Positions 35,460 to 43,382 of a DNA stretch of 64,000 bases are shown piece by piece. The stretch comes from Synechococcus sp. WH 8020 (GTDB lineage Bacteria > Cyanobacteriota > Cyanobacteriia > PCC-6307 > Cyanobiaceae): the NCBI RefSeq assembly GCF_001040845.1, contig NZ_CP011941.1, positions 515,744-579,743 of the forward strand, written 5' to 3'. Below the pieces are notes generated by a model, which saw only the letters and a program-made list of their open reading frames with translations, was not told the origin of the DNA and searched no databases. The translations under genes and the position numbers were made by a program. Positions within the stretch are counted from its first letter, which is position 1, and the number at the start of each line of letters is the position of its first letter.

Positions 35460-35550
35460 GGTGAGCCCTCTTGGCTTCATTGTCTTGACCTCTTGCACCG
35501 TTGGTTCCTTCGTCTGCCTTGATCAATCAGGCAATACAGAAGGCGACTAA
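35452..35550 (+). CDS. Possible 32-aa protein after the structured leader
   Basis: ORF MKKVSPLGFIVLTSCTVGSF... begins exactly where the structured repeat ends. It looks like a signal-anchor peptide (one hydrophobic segment with a Lys-rich start) ending DQSGNTEGD. If the upstream repeat is a leader, this is its regulated gene or a fragment of one. Confidence 0.35.
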   Translation: MKKVSPLGFIVLTSCTVGSFVCLDQSGNTEGD

Positions 35551-35648
35551 CCTTCTTCTGGGGTGTGAAGAGCCAAACTCTTTTAGAACTTTTAAACCAC
35601 AAGCTGAGGACATTCTGTAGTTCAGTCAATCAACCAAGACGTAGGTTC

Positions 35649-35677
35649 TTGCTTATTGGGTTTTTTCTGGCATTATT
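35649..35677 (+). promoter_or_regulatory. Putative promoter of the Yfr2-like sRNA
   Basis: TTGCTT (35649-35654) and ATTATT (35672-35677) with a 17-base spacer; start expected near 35684. Confidence 0.4.
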
Positions 35678-35680
35678 TCG

Positions 35681-35766
35681 ATGTGAGGAGGGCTTCTTCA
35701 CGGAGTGGAAACTAGGAAACACGTCTAACGAGAAGCCGAGAGACCCCGCCTTTGGCGGGGTTTTCT
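35681..35766 (+). ncRNA. yfr2: Yfr2-type sRNA candidate
   Basis: Short unit without ORF: a 5' hairpin GTGAGGAG-GGC-TTCTTCAC with wobble pairs, then the unpaired core TGGAAACTAGGAAACAC, then a GC-rich terminator CCCCGCC-TTT-GGCGGGG plus TTTT (35744-35764). The AGGAAACA core in a hairpin context with a strong terminator is the hallmark, as I remember it, of the Yfr2-5 sRNA family of marine picocyanobacteria, and the ~85-nt length agrees. Confidence 0.6.
35744..35764 (+). terminator. Terminator of the Yfr2-like sRNA
   Basis: CCCCGCC, TTT loop, GGCGGGG, then TTTTC: a short, very stable rho-independent terminator. Confidence 0.85.
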
Positions 35767-36006
35767 TTTGTCTCTTCACATAGTCCGAATCGTTGTTGAC
35801 ACCACTTCGATTTCATCTGTTTTTGCGTGAGCAGCAGATCGCCGTTATTGCAAGAATGATGTAACCCTCGGATCGATCCTGTGTGTTGCGATGCAGGCAA
35901 AGGCCGGAAAAAGCTCGGGGGCAGCACAGGTGCTCATTCTTTAAGTAGGGAGGAATCACCCATTCACCGCACCAAAGAACAAGTTTTCGCCAATCTCTAA
36001 GAAACA

Positions 36007-36453
36007 ATGATCCGCATCACACTGACCGCTGCAGCACTGCTCTTAGTTGCCAGCGGTACTCAGAGGGTTCTTGCCGAACAGGTCGAGCAACAGCCTGATC
36101 CCATCGCTTCTGAGGTGGTTCTGCAAGCATCCTCTTCCTGGAAGGGTGATCAGTACAAATATCCCCAAGGCACGCCACTGATCACTGTCAAAACAATCCT
36201 CTTCCAGCCAGGAGCCAAATCAAAACCACACTCCCATGACATGCCAGGAGCTGCACTGATTCAACAAGGAGAACTTTTATGCGCGGTTCCTGTGAAGGGA
36301 CCTGCCAAGCACTTTGTAGAAGGGGACGTTCTCCCAACAACATTCAAAAATGATCTACACACCTGTGAGAATACGGGAACTGACGTGGCCAAAGTATTGG
36401 TTTTTTATGCAGGTGCAGTTGGTCTTCCTACCTCGTATTACATCCAGAAATAA
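36007..36453 (+). CDS. Secreted cupin-domain protein
   Basis: A 148-aa exported protein: signal peptide (MIRITLTAAALLLVASGTQRVLA) then a single cupin barrel. Metal-site motifs are FQPGAKSKPHSHDMPGA (two His, quoted in part), QQGELLCAV (the Glu) and FKNDLHTCENTG (third His). The gene start is nearly identical to those at 26331, 36491 and 48750. Substrate unknown. A truncated copy of the same start follows at 36491. Confidence 0.8.
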   Translation: MIRITLTAAALLLVASGTQRVLAEQVEQQPDPIASEVVLQASSSWKGDQYKYPQGTPLITVKTILFQPGAKSKPHSHDMPGAALIQQGELLCAVPVKGPAKHFVEGDVLPTTFKNDLHTCENTGTDVAKVLVFYAGAVGLPTSYYIQK

Positions 36454-36490
36454 GCGGCTTGAAGGCATGAGCAAACGGACCTAGAACAAA

Positions 36491-36556
36491 TGATCCGCAC
36501 CACACTCACTGGAGCAGCCGTCCGATTAATGTCAAAAAAAATAGAAGCCCAACTGT
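36491..36556 (+). pseudogene. Broken MIRTT-type gene start
   Basis: ATGATCCGCACCACACTCAC followed by GGAGCAGCC reads MIRTTLTGAAVRLMSKKIEA... and stops after ~22 residues. It is a remnant of the same exported-protein start seen at 36007 and 48750, 38 bases after the cupin gene. Confidence 0.55.
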
Positions 36557-37404
36557 GAAGGCTGGCTGTGATGAACTGTCAAGAAGGGACCATCATTCAG
36601 ATCATGCTGGCTGTACTTTAAATCCTGTTCATGACATTTTGAGCTCAAAAGGTAGATGACTACATGATTCGGATAGCACCTAGTTTCGAATGGCATAAAG
36701 GGGATGAAACAGCGGAGGTCCATCCAATGATTTGCGCCCACTTCGATTGCCACAACCTCGTTAAGTCATCACAAAACGGTCGCCTTCTTAATGTTGCTCT
36801 TCTTCTTAAGAGGCCTCAACACTCCAGTTAGGACTTCAATGCAAAGTCGACTCATGGATATGCGAGTGTCTAGATAGCCCCCAATATTTTAAGAAGCAAA
36901 AAAAAGCCACCCTGTCCAGGGGCGACTCACTGCATGCGCCACCAAGTCATCCAAACCGGGTGCTTAACCATCAAAATCTAGCGAAGGTTGATCGTGAGAG
37001 CTAACCGCACATTTTGATTGAACACTTGTTGTTAGTTGGTGTAGCTAATGAAGCGCATACGGCTGTGAATAGATGCAGGTAACAAGTGCCTCGTAGAGAC
37101 AGACAGGCTGATGGCCTGGTAGCTGGGAGTGAGCCTCTAGCCCTTTCGCGAGAGATGTCAGCTGAGCACTCCACCCTTCTATGGGATGTGGAGATGGGGT
37201 TGTTGGCAATTTCTGAACAGGCCCAGGACGGTTCACCTCTTCAATTTCCATAAAGTCCATCCAGGACTGAGAATCACTCAAGTATGGCTAAAATTCACCG
37301 CTTTAGGTGGCATAGTATTAGTTATCGATAGAGCCTTACAAAGGAACACTAGTGGGTTGTTTGTTTCACTATTTATCCTTCGACAAAAAATACTTGATCT
37401 GCCA
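36557..37404. other. Gene-poor interval
   Basis: About 850 bases. Minus-strand ORFs (36532-36753 and 37045-37281) lack support. The latter includes a stretch (HSQLPGHQPVCLYEAL, near 37080-37145) related to the repeats at 47674 and 47860. A weak hairpin with a T-run on the minus strand sits at 36898-36924. Confidence 0.35.
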
Positions 37405-37458
37405 ATGGCGGGGATTTTCGATTCTTGCTATGAGGGAGGAGACTTAGTCTTTTCAATT

Positions 37459-37857
37459 TTGTCAAATCAACGTGTGGGACTCGCAATTCTTGCTGGCTTC
37501 ATTCTCTCGGGACAGGTACAAGCGAAACCAGTTAACAAAAATCTCAATCTTATGTCTGTTAACAATAAGGCAGAGATGACTAGGGCTATTTGTATGAATT
37601 CTGGTGCAACCAGTAAGCTAATAATCACAAAGATGGCTGTCGTAAGGCGTATGAGTAGTGTTAAGTGTCATTCTGGGGAAGCCATGATTAGATATCGAGA
37701 AGATTCCTCCGATCCAGGTCATGTGTTGGTCAATATTGATCCACCTATTGGCAATGGTAAAGGTTTAGACTGTGATGGTAAAGCTGATATTGGACTTCAT
37801 TACATTGGCCTAAACTGTTTGCAATCAAATCTAGAATCTACTGCACATTCCAAATAG
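37459..37857 (+). CDS. Secreted Cys-containing protein, unknown
   Basis: Exported protein of ~132 aa if started at the TTG that gives MSNQRVGLAILAGFILSGQV, a good signal peptide cut after VQA. An ATG at 37405 would give a longer N-terminus. The mature part has cysteines in AICMNSG, VKCHSGE, GLDCDGKAD and LNCLQS, consistent with two disulfides. AT-rich. Not recognised. A clear terminator lies just downstream. Confidence 0.55.
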   Translation: MSNQRVGLAILAGFILSGQVQAKPVNKNLNLMSVNNKAEMTRAICMNSGATSKLIITKMAVVRRMSSVKCHSGEAMIRYREDSSDPGHVLVNIDPPIGNGKGLDCDGKADIGLHYIGLNCLQSNLESTAHSK

Positions 37858-37894
37858 CTTATCAACTTCTATCCACCACGCCTTTTTTGTTTTG

Positions 37895-37916
37895 CCCCTC
37901 TTTTTGAGGGGTTTTT
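37895..37916 (+). terminator. Rho-independent terminator
   Basis: CCCCTC-TTTTT-GAGGGG followed by TTTTT, 38 bases after the stop of the secreted-protein gene. Confidence 0.85.
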
Positions 37917-37982
37917 ATTGTCTGCAGAATCTCAGTCCAATTGTACTTTTTGCAGCAGCGGAAAGTGTGCGAGGACCTGTTT

Positions 37983-38005
37983 GCGAGAATGAGAATCATT
38001 CTTGC
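37983..38005. promoter_or_regulatory. Fur/Zur-like operator before the ZIP gene
   Basis: AGAATGA-GAA-TCATTCT (37986-38002) is a 7-3-7 perfect inverted repeat, extended by GC at both ends. It also reads as a 7-1-7 Fur-family box centred on AATCATT. It lies immediately before the preferred start codon of a metal transporter, where repressor binding would block expression. The gene context (zinc-type transporter) favours Zur over Fur. Confidence 0.65.
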
Positions 38006-38013
38006 TAACGCAA

Positions 38014-38769
38014 ATGTCTGGTATGGCCTTGAAACCGCTGTTGGTCGTAGTTGTCGTCCTTGTTTCTCTTGCAGCTGGCAGATCTGCCATACGAGCTAAG
38101 GGTTCCGATCTTCATAAACCAGCCCTAGGTTTTGGCGAAGCTTTCGCTGCTGGGATTTTTCTTGGAGCTGGGCTCATTCATATGCTTGGCGATGCTGAGG
38201 GAGCTTTTGTCGCTGCAAACGTCAACTACCCCTTCGCAATGGTCTTCTGTGGTGCTGTGATGTTGCTACTGCTCTGGATCGAACATCTGGCTAATCAGAG
38301 CAGTGAAAGCCCAGCAGGAAACAAAAAGCTTGTAGCTTTTTCGGCTGTGCTGATGCTTTCAATTCACTCGCTGTTGATGGGTGCTGCTTTTGGAATATCA
38401 ATATCAGCTGCATTGACAATGGTGATTTTTGTTGCAGTTCTTGCTCACAAAGGTTCTGCAAGTTTTGCCTTAGGTCTTGAGCTAAGCAGGTCTCAATTTT
38501 CTTTATCGTCTGTTTGGTGCTTGTTTATGTTTTTTTTTGCGATGTTTCCGCTTGGTGCCTTGCTTGGCCAGTCCGTGAGCGGAGCAGCTAAGGCCTATCC
38601 TTTGGTTGAAGCTTCAATTAGTGCTGTAGCTGCTGGAACATTTTTATTTTTTGGTACGTTGCATGGTTTAGCTACCAGTCCAATGATCGTTCGTTGTTGT
38701 AATCAGAGGGAATTTGTTGGAGCGGTTGCTGGATTTACTTTGATGGCAGTTGTGGCTATATGGACATAA
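38014..38769 (+). CDS. ZIP-family metal permease
   Basis: Divalent metal importer (Zn/Fe/Mn class) in the inner membrane. About eight hydrophobic segments span 251 residues. Metal-path motifs: LGAGLIHMLGDA (segment 2, His), SIHSLLMGAAFGIS (segment 4, the conserved ZIP His) and AHKGSASFALGLEL (segment 5, HK...E). The operator at 37983-38005 sits immediately upstream of the ATG at 38014; a TTG at 38002 would fall inside the operator, so the ATG is preferred. With the metallothionein at 42503, this forms a zinc uptake/storage pair under similar operators. Confidence 0.85.
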   Translation: MSGMALKPLLVVVVVLVSLAAGRSAIRAKGSDLHKPALGFGEAFAAGIFLGAGLIHMLGDAEGAFVAANVNYPFAMVFCGAVMLLLLWIEHLANQSSESPAGNKKLVAFSAVLMLSIHSLLMGAAFGISISAALTMVIFVAVLAHKGSASFALGLELSRSQFSLSSVWCLFMFFFAMFPLGALLGQSVSGAAKAYPLVEASISAVAAGTFLFFGTLHGLATSPMIVRCCNQREFVGAVAGFTLMAVVAIWT

Positions 38770-39391
38770 TGGAATTATTTGAAATATACTACGGGATTAT
38801 TGATCACTTGCTAAGGCTGCTTGGGATCGCATGTGACACGAAATTTCAAAGATTTATAGATAAGCTTTGTCCTTCATGATTTCTAGTATTGGTAATTATC
38901 CGCACTGTTGTTAGCAACAAATTTGTTTCTACTTGGCTTTAATGTAAACTGACACATCCCATCCAAGCTGGTTAATGCCGTGTGTGAGCTAACAATTGTA
39001 GCTTTTATTGTCATTGCTCGTGAGGACCATAGTAGTCCTTTCTAGAATGCTGGAAATAGTCATTTTTCACTCTTGTTAATTCTCTGCCAACATTAAAAGT
39101 ATACTTCCGTAGGCTAAGTTGGACAGTTGTTTGTGATCAGTCTATGCTAATCCCTAATGTTGCTTCGTTTATAAGCGAACAACTTGAAGTTGATATAGAC
39201 ATTTTGTTGGAAAATTCTCAAAGAGTTTAGGTCGGGGTCACTTGGATTGATGGCTTAAATACTGGCATGATGCGTGCGGCGCCACCATGCAGACAGAATT
39301 ATCTCTTTCTCTTTATGAGGATTTGGCAATGATATTATTCATTTTAGTATTCATGGCTTAGATTATAACTCTGCAAGTGCTGCCTACTCCT
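38770..39391. other. AT-rich gene-poor interval
   Basis: About 620 AT-rich bases with only very short ORFs. It separates the ZIP gene from the hydrolase/kinase pair. No clear promoter was called. Confidence 0.4.
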
Positions 39392-40012
39392 ATGTCTACA
39401 CTGCCTTCGCGTAATATTGCTTTACTACTTATTGGCTTTCAGCGGGACTATTTTGACCCTGACGGCATTCTGTTCTCTGTTGTTGAAGAATCTCATCGTA
39501 TTTCTGGAACTCTTGAGCATACAATTCAACTAATTGATTCTATTATTGATTCACCAGTTACTATTGTTAATACACCAATTGTGTTTAGTGAGACTTATCA
39601 TGAAATAGAGAATCCGATGGGTATTTTGAAAGCAATCAAAGATGCTGAAGCATTCAAGTCTGGTACACCTGGTGCTGAAACTATTCCGCAAATTGCAAAG
39701 TATGGAGATCGAATTGATGTTATTCCAGGAAAGAAAGGTTTCAATGCATTTTCTAATACAGAATTGAAAGATTTACTTGAGAAGAAAGGAATAGAACGAC
39801 TTGTAATAGCAGGCTGCGTGACCTCTCTTTGTGTGAATGCCACTGCACTTGCGGCTAAGGAAAATGGGTTTGAAGTAACGATCTTATCTGACTGTACTTC
39901 TGGTCGAACTCCAGTTGAACAAGATATGTTCTGTAAGGAAATTTTTCCATTATTTACTGATGTGATAGATCATAATCAATTCGCCAATGGAATTCTTCGT
40001 GATTCTGACTGA
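39392..40012 (+). CDS. Isochorismatase-like cysteine hydrolase, atypical active site
   Basis: A ~206-aa protein of the isochorismatase/nicotinamidase fold. The nucleophile motif is clear: LVIAGCVTSLCVNATALAA, with the catalytic Cys in SLCVN. The basic residue lies in IPGKKGFNAF. The N-terminal strand reads ALLLIGFQRDYFDPDG: where most family members have the catalytic Asp (LLxIDxQxD) there is Gly, so chemistry may differ or another acid may serve. ATG 39392 follows an in-frame GTG at 39377. Its stop overlaps the hybrid-kinase start by one base (TGATG), so the two are strictly coupled. AT-rich relative to the core genes. Confidence 0.8.
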   Translation: MSTLPSRNIALLLIGFQRDYFDPDGILFSVVEESHRISGTLEHTIQLIDSIIDSPVTIVNTPIVFSETYHEIENPMGILKAIKDAEAFKSGTPGAETIPQIAKYGDRIDVIPGKKGFNAFSNTELKDLLEKKGIERLVIAGCVTSLCVNATALAAKENGFEVTILSDCTSGRTPVEQDMFCKEIFPLFTDVIDHNQFANGILRDSD

Positions 40013-41562
40013 TGTCCATAGATCGTCATCATGATCCAGATGCTATAGCAGAAGCTCAGTCAAGGCTAATTGAACGCTTGGCAGAGTCTGAACGAAGTAT
40101 TAGAGATATTCTTACTAACCTTCCTGTTATTGTTGCTCGCTTTGATAGGCATGGTAAAGGAGAAATTCAATTTGTGAATATGGCTTGGAATAGAATATTA
40201 GGGTTTGATATTGATTCTACTATTGGGACCGCGATTGACTCATATGTTTTGCTAGATGATTTAGAAAAGTGGAGAATACTTGTTACTAATGCTAAGAGTA
40301 GTGCTCATGATTTTTCGGATAGTCAAGTTCGCTTTAAAGACTCAAATGGCGAAATACGTTGGCTGAAGGTTAAATTTGATCAGCGCGAAAGTGGTGAGGC
40401 CATTGTTTTAATGGAAGACTTTACAGATAGAAGACGTTTAGATTCTGAATTGTTACGTGCTCAGAGATTGGAGAGTATTGGCAGGCTCGCCGGAGGTCTC
40501 GCGCATGATTTCAATAATCTTCTGCAGGTTATTATGGGTTATATTGATCTTAGCCAGAGATTAAACAAGAATAATGGCATTGACGCAAAGTATTTGAAGA
40601 TTGCGAGTCAGGCTTGTCTCCGTGCAGCTGGTTTAACAAAGCAAATGTTGTCATTTAGCAAAGGTGGAGATCCTGTTAGAACGATATGGGCATTGCAAGA
40701 TGTTGTTAAGGAAGCAATGGAAATGACCTTGCACGGTTCTAATGTCAAAGGTGTTTTAAATTGTCAGTCATTATTGCCTAATGTTGACATTGATTCTGGA
40801 CAGATACATCAAGTTTTTAATAACATTATTCTCAATGCCGAACAAGCTATGCCAGAAGGTGGTCAAATTGACCTACAAATTTGTAATGAATGGGATGGAA
40901 ATGATGGACAGTTGAGAGAGATGGTTGTTGTTGAAATTACTGATTCTGGAATTGGCATCAAACCAACGGATATGGACAAGATCTTTGATCCATTCTTTAC
41001 TACCAAAAGCCATGGAACAGGTCTTGGCTTAACAAGTGCATATTGGATTGTTAAAAGGCATGATGGCGACTTGCAAATTAAAAGTGAATTAGGCAAGGGA
41101 ACTCTTGTTCGTGTTTCCTTGCCTGCTGTTCGAAATGTTAATACTCCTGTGAAGTCGATTATTGTTGACCAACAACCTTTGGATCGTGCCAGAATATTGA
41201 TTATGGATGATGAAGAGATGGTGAGATCATCGCTCCGCCTAATGCTTGAAGAACACGGCCATTCTGTTGTTAGCACTGAGCATGGTCAGGAGTGTTTAGA
41301 TGTTTATCTTAGTGCCTTTGATGCTGGAAATCCGTTTGATCTAGTCATACTCGATCTTACTATTTCTGGAGGTAAGGGAGGGATATGGGCTATTAATCAG
41401 TTGAAAACAGTCAACCCATCAATTAAGGCAATTGTAGCTAGTGGATACAGCCAGGATTCAATCTTGGCAGATTATAAAAAAAGTGGTTTTAGTGCAGTCT
41501 TGCAAAAACCTTTCGATATGCAATCGCTTTCTAAATCATTGGCCGCTATTTTGACAGATTGA
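40012..41562 (+). CDS. PAS hybrid sensor histidine kinase with receiver
   Basis: Soluble 516-aa kinase without transmembrane segments. PAS fold residues ~25-140 (LPVIVARFDRHGKGEIQFVN, later EAIVLMEDFTDRRRL). HisKA with phospho-His165 in RLAGGLAHDFNNLLQVIMGY, the NtrB-like DFNNLL type. HATPase: N-box FNNIILNAEQAMPEGG, G1 DSGIGI, F-box FDPFFTTK, G2 GTGLGLTSAYW. Receiver from ~395 (ILIMDDEEMVRSS) with phospho-Asp448 (LVILDLTI) and Lys (LQKPFD). All catalytic residues are present. No DNA-binding output, so signalling must pass to a separate protein. Translationally coupled to the cysteine hydrolase. Confidence 0.9.
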   Translation: MSIDRHHDPDAIAEAQSRLIERLAESERSIRDILTNLPVIVARFDRHGKGEIQFVNMAWNRILGFDIDSTIGTAIDSYVLLDDLEKWRILVTNAKSSAHDFSDSQVRFKDSNGEIRWLKVKFDQRESGEAIVLMEDFTDRRRLDSELLRAQRLESIGRLAGGLAHDFNNLLQVIMGYIDLSQRLNKNNGIDAKYLKIASQACLRAAGLTKQMLSFSKGGDPVRTIWALQDVVKEAMEMTLHGSNVKGVLNCQSLLPNVDIDSGQIHQVFNNIILNAEQAMPEGGQIDLQICNEWDGNDGQLREMVVVEITDSGIGIKPTDMDKIFDPFFTTKSHGTGLGLTSAYWIVKRHDGDLQIKSELGKGTLVRVSLPAVRNVNTPVKSIIVDQQPLDRARILIMDDEEMVRSSLRLMLEEHGHSVVSTEHGQECLDVYLSAFDAGNPFDLVILDLTISGGKGGIWAINQLKTVNPSIKAIVASGYSQDSILADYKKSGFSAVLQKPFDMQSLSKSLAAILTD

Positions 41563-41830
41563 TGAACAGTGATCTTGATGCTTCATTCTCTTGCTAATGT
41601 CTCATGTTTTTCTTTTGTCTCCAGAAAAATGACAAATGCCGTTTTGTCTATCACTTTTGAGTCATAAGCATGAGAATTCTATCATTTATTGATCATTTGA
41701 ATAGGTTTAATTGTTGGAACCCTATGCTTCCTTTGGCTTTTATGAGTATTGGTATTGTGAATCGCTTTAATTGATGTTTCTCCCTGTCAGCATGCGTGAA
41801 TGCTGATTTAATGCATTGAAATTAGCTTTC

Positions 41831-42103
41831 TCAACCAATCCAGATGCTTGTGTTTACGGAATCCATCACTGCTCCATTTGTTTCTACATAATCTCTATTG
41901 TCAAGAAGGAATTGTTCAGTAGCTCCTTCAGGAGCTTGAATGATTACCAGTACCTGCTTGGGATCCTTAGGTGAAACACCACGAAAAAGAACTTGCATGG
42001 CGTAACGGTCATGGAGCTCAGAGGTTTCTTTGCTGTCAAAAATTTGAACCCATTCATCCCAAGTATTTGAGATGGACAGTGTCACGACTTCAGTTAGGAC
42101 CAT
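41831..42103 (-). CDS. DUF3764 family protein, 90 aa
   Basis: Small soluble protein; layout TLSISNTWDEWVQIFDSKET, VLFRGVSPKDPKQVLVIIQA (quoted in part) and a C-terminal VNTSIWIG strand fits the cyanobacterial DUF3764 family, an ABM/dimeric-barrel-like fold of unknown function. ATG start. It lies downstream of, and convergent to, the kinase gene, with ~270 AT-rich gene-free bases between. Confidence 0.7.
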   Translation of the reverse strand: MVLTEVVTLSISNTWDEWVQIFDSKETSELHDRYAMQVLFRGVSPKDPKQVLVIIQAPEGATEQFLLDNRDYVETNGAVMDSVNTSIWIG

Positions 42104-42386
42104 TGATTTCTCTCGTCTGAATCAAAGTTATGCCTCCGTTTCAAGTCTTACAAGGGTGATAGCCGACCCGCTTATTGGTAATACCCGACTCATTGACAAA
42201 GGACAACTCTCTAATGGGCGAGGAGTATTGCATGGGACATGTGATCGTCAGTTGCCACTAACGGGTCTGCTCAAGCAGTGATCACTCGCGTCTAGCTCAA
42301 TCTTTAACGCACCTCCGTCATCATCCGATTCCACTGGAGTACCAATCAAGAGCTGCTTTCGATTAATACAATTATCGTTTTGAATG

Positions 42387-42415
42387 TCATTCTCTAGAAA
42401 CGGTAATCATTCTCA
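42387..42415. promoter_or_regulatory. Zur-like operator region upstream of metallothionein
   Basis: TCATTCTC occurs twice, at 42387-42394 and 42407-42414, spaced 20 bases (two helical turns). The second lies in GGTAATCATTCTCA, which resembles the Fur-family half-sites at the ZIP gene (shared AATCATTCT). The site is ~90-115 bases before the bmtA start, an upstream position that suits activation. Zur is known to activate bmtA in marine Synechococcus; here that role is inference. Confidence 0.5.
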
Positions 42416-42502
42416 CTGTCGATCTGATTGTGTAACACTCATGAAATTTTAAGGCTCTATATTTACCTATGCTGTTAAAATTACTATAGATGGAATAGGT
42501 CA

Positions 42503-42679
42503 ATGACAGTAACAGTCGTCAAGTGTGCCTGCTCACGCTGCACCTGTGAAGTAAGCAGCTCTTCTGCTATTTCTAGAAATGGCCAGATCTACTGTTCTGA
42601 TGCTTGTGCAAGTGGTCACCCCAATCATGAACCTTGTCATGACGCCGTTGGCGCTTGTGGTTGTACTTGTGGTTCTTGA
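42503..42679 (+). CDS. bmtA: SmtA/BmtA-type bacterial metallothionein, 58 aa
   Basis: Zinc (and cadmium) binding cytosolic protein, too short for usual ORF cut-offs. The Cys pattern is diagnostic: KCACSRCTCEV at residues 7-17, then GQIYCSDACASGHP at 28-40, a NHEPCH segment, and CGCTCGS at the end. Ten cysteines and His39, His42 and His46 give a four-metal cluster as in SmtA; the SDAC zinc-finger-like part matches the inert zinc site. It has one Cys more than SmtA. Start preceded by GGAATAGGT. Operator-like repeats lie ~100 bases upstream. Confidence 0.93.
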   Translation: MTVTVVKCACSRCTCEVSSSSAISRNGQIYCSDACASGHPNHEPCHDAVGACGCTCGS

Positions 42680-43382
42680 CCAAGTTAATGGGAGGGATTC
42701 TCTTTCAAATGATCTGCTATTACCTGTAGTGGGCATCTCGCCCAACTGCCCAAATGTGGCAGCAGTAGTCCGGCCTCGCCCAATAAACGAGATGTTCAAC
42801 GGTCAAGACTGTCTGTTTAACAGACAAGACTGGACGCTCATCTAGATCAAGTCAAAGACTAAAACTCAGCATGTCTTTGCTTTGAGGGGTCGGTTAGCAG
42901 CGATGTCTCTTGGAATTTGGACCTGTTATGACCAAATGATTTCTCAAGCAATTGGTAACGGGGATCAGCCATCAAGGAAGAGGGTCGCCTAAGGGGTAAG
43001 GCAACCTCCCTTCCTCTGGGAAAGACGGTTGCTTCCTCGATGGACCGCCTCATTACGGGTGATGACTCCCGTCCCACTCCAACTTTGCTCCCTAAGGATT
43101 TCTTTGTCTATGGTTATCGTCAAGGCTATACCTATTGGAAAGAATGAAGACTTTTCTTCAATGGAACTAAGAACTTAGCTTAACAAGCATGTACAAATAT
43201 TTTCACCGATTCACTGATCGACGTAACAGGGGGAATGCAGACGATGTTCAAGTATCTACAATTCATCAAGCGTTCCGTTCTTGTCGTTATTGATCTCCCT
43301 AGTCGTAGGGCTCTATGACCAGGCTTTTCTGCCAGTAGACCTTCCTACGAGTCTTCCCTTTCTAAAATCAGGATTTTTCGAC
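42680..43382. other. Gene-poor interval after bmtA
   Basis: About 700 bases. ORFs antisense to bmtA or over 42859-43077 are not supported. Pairs of short inverted sequences (GGGCGAG/CTCGCCC near 42736-42782; GGTCAAGACTGTCTGTTTAAC near 42800) could form local hairpins. No gene called. Confidence 0.4.

Noticed and set aside
36898-36924. Minus-strand terminator (GCC...GGC with T-run)
   Set aside because: Only about six pairs with a bulge, and no gene upstream on that strand.
42533-42799. Minus-strand ORF over bmtA
   Set aside because: Shadow of the metallothionein gene; the Cys-rich plus frame is clearly the coding one.
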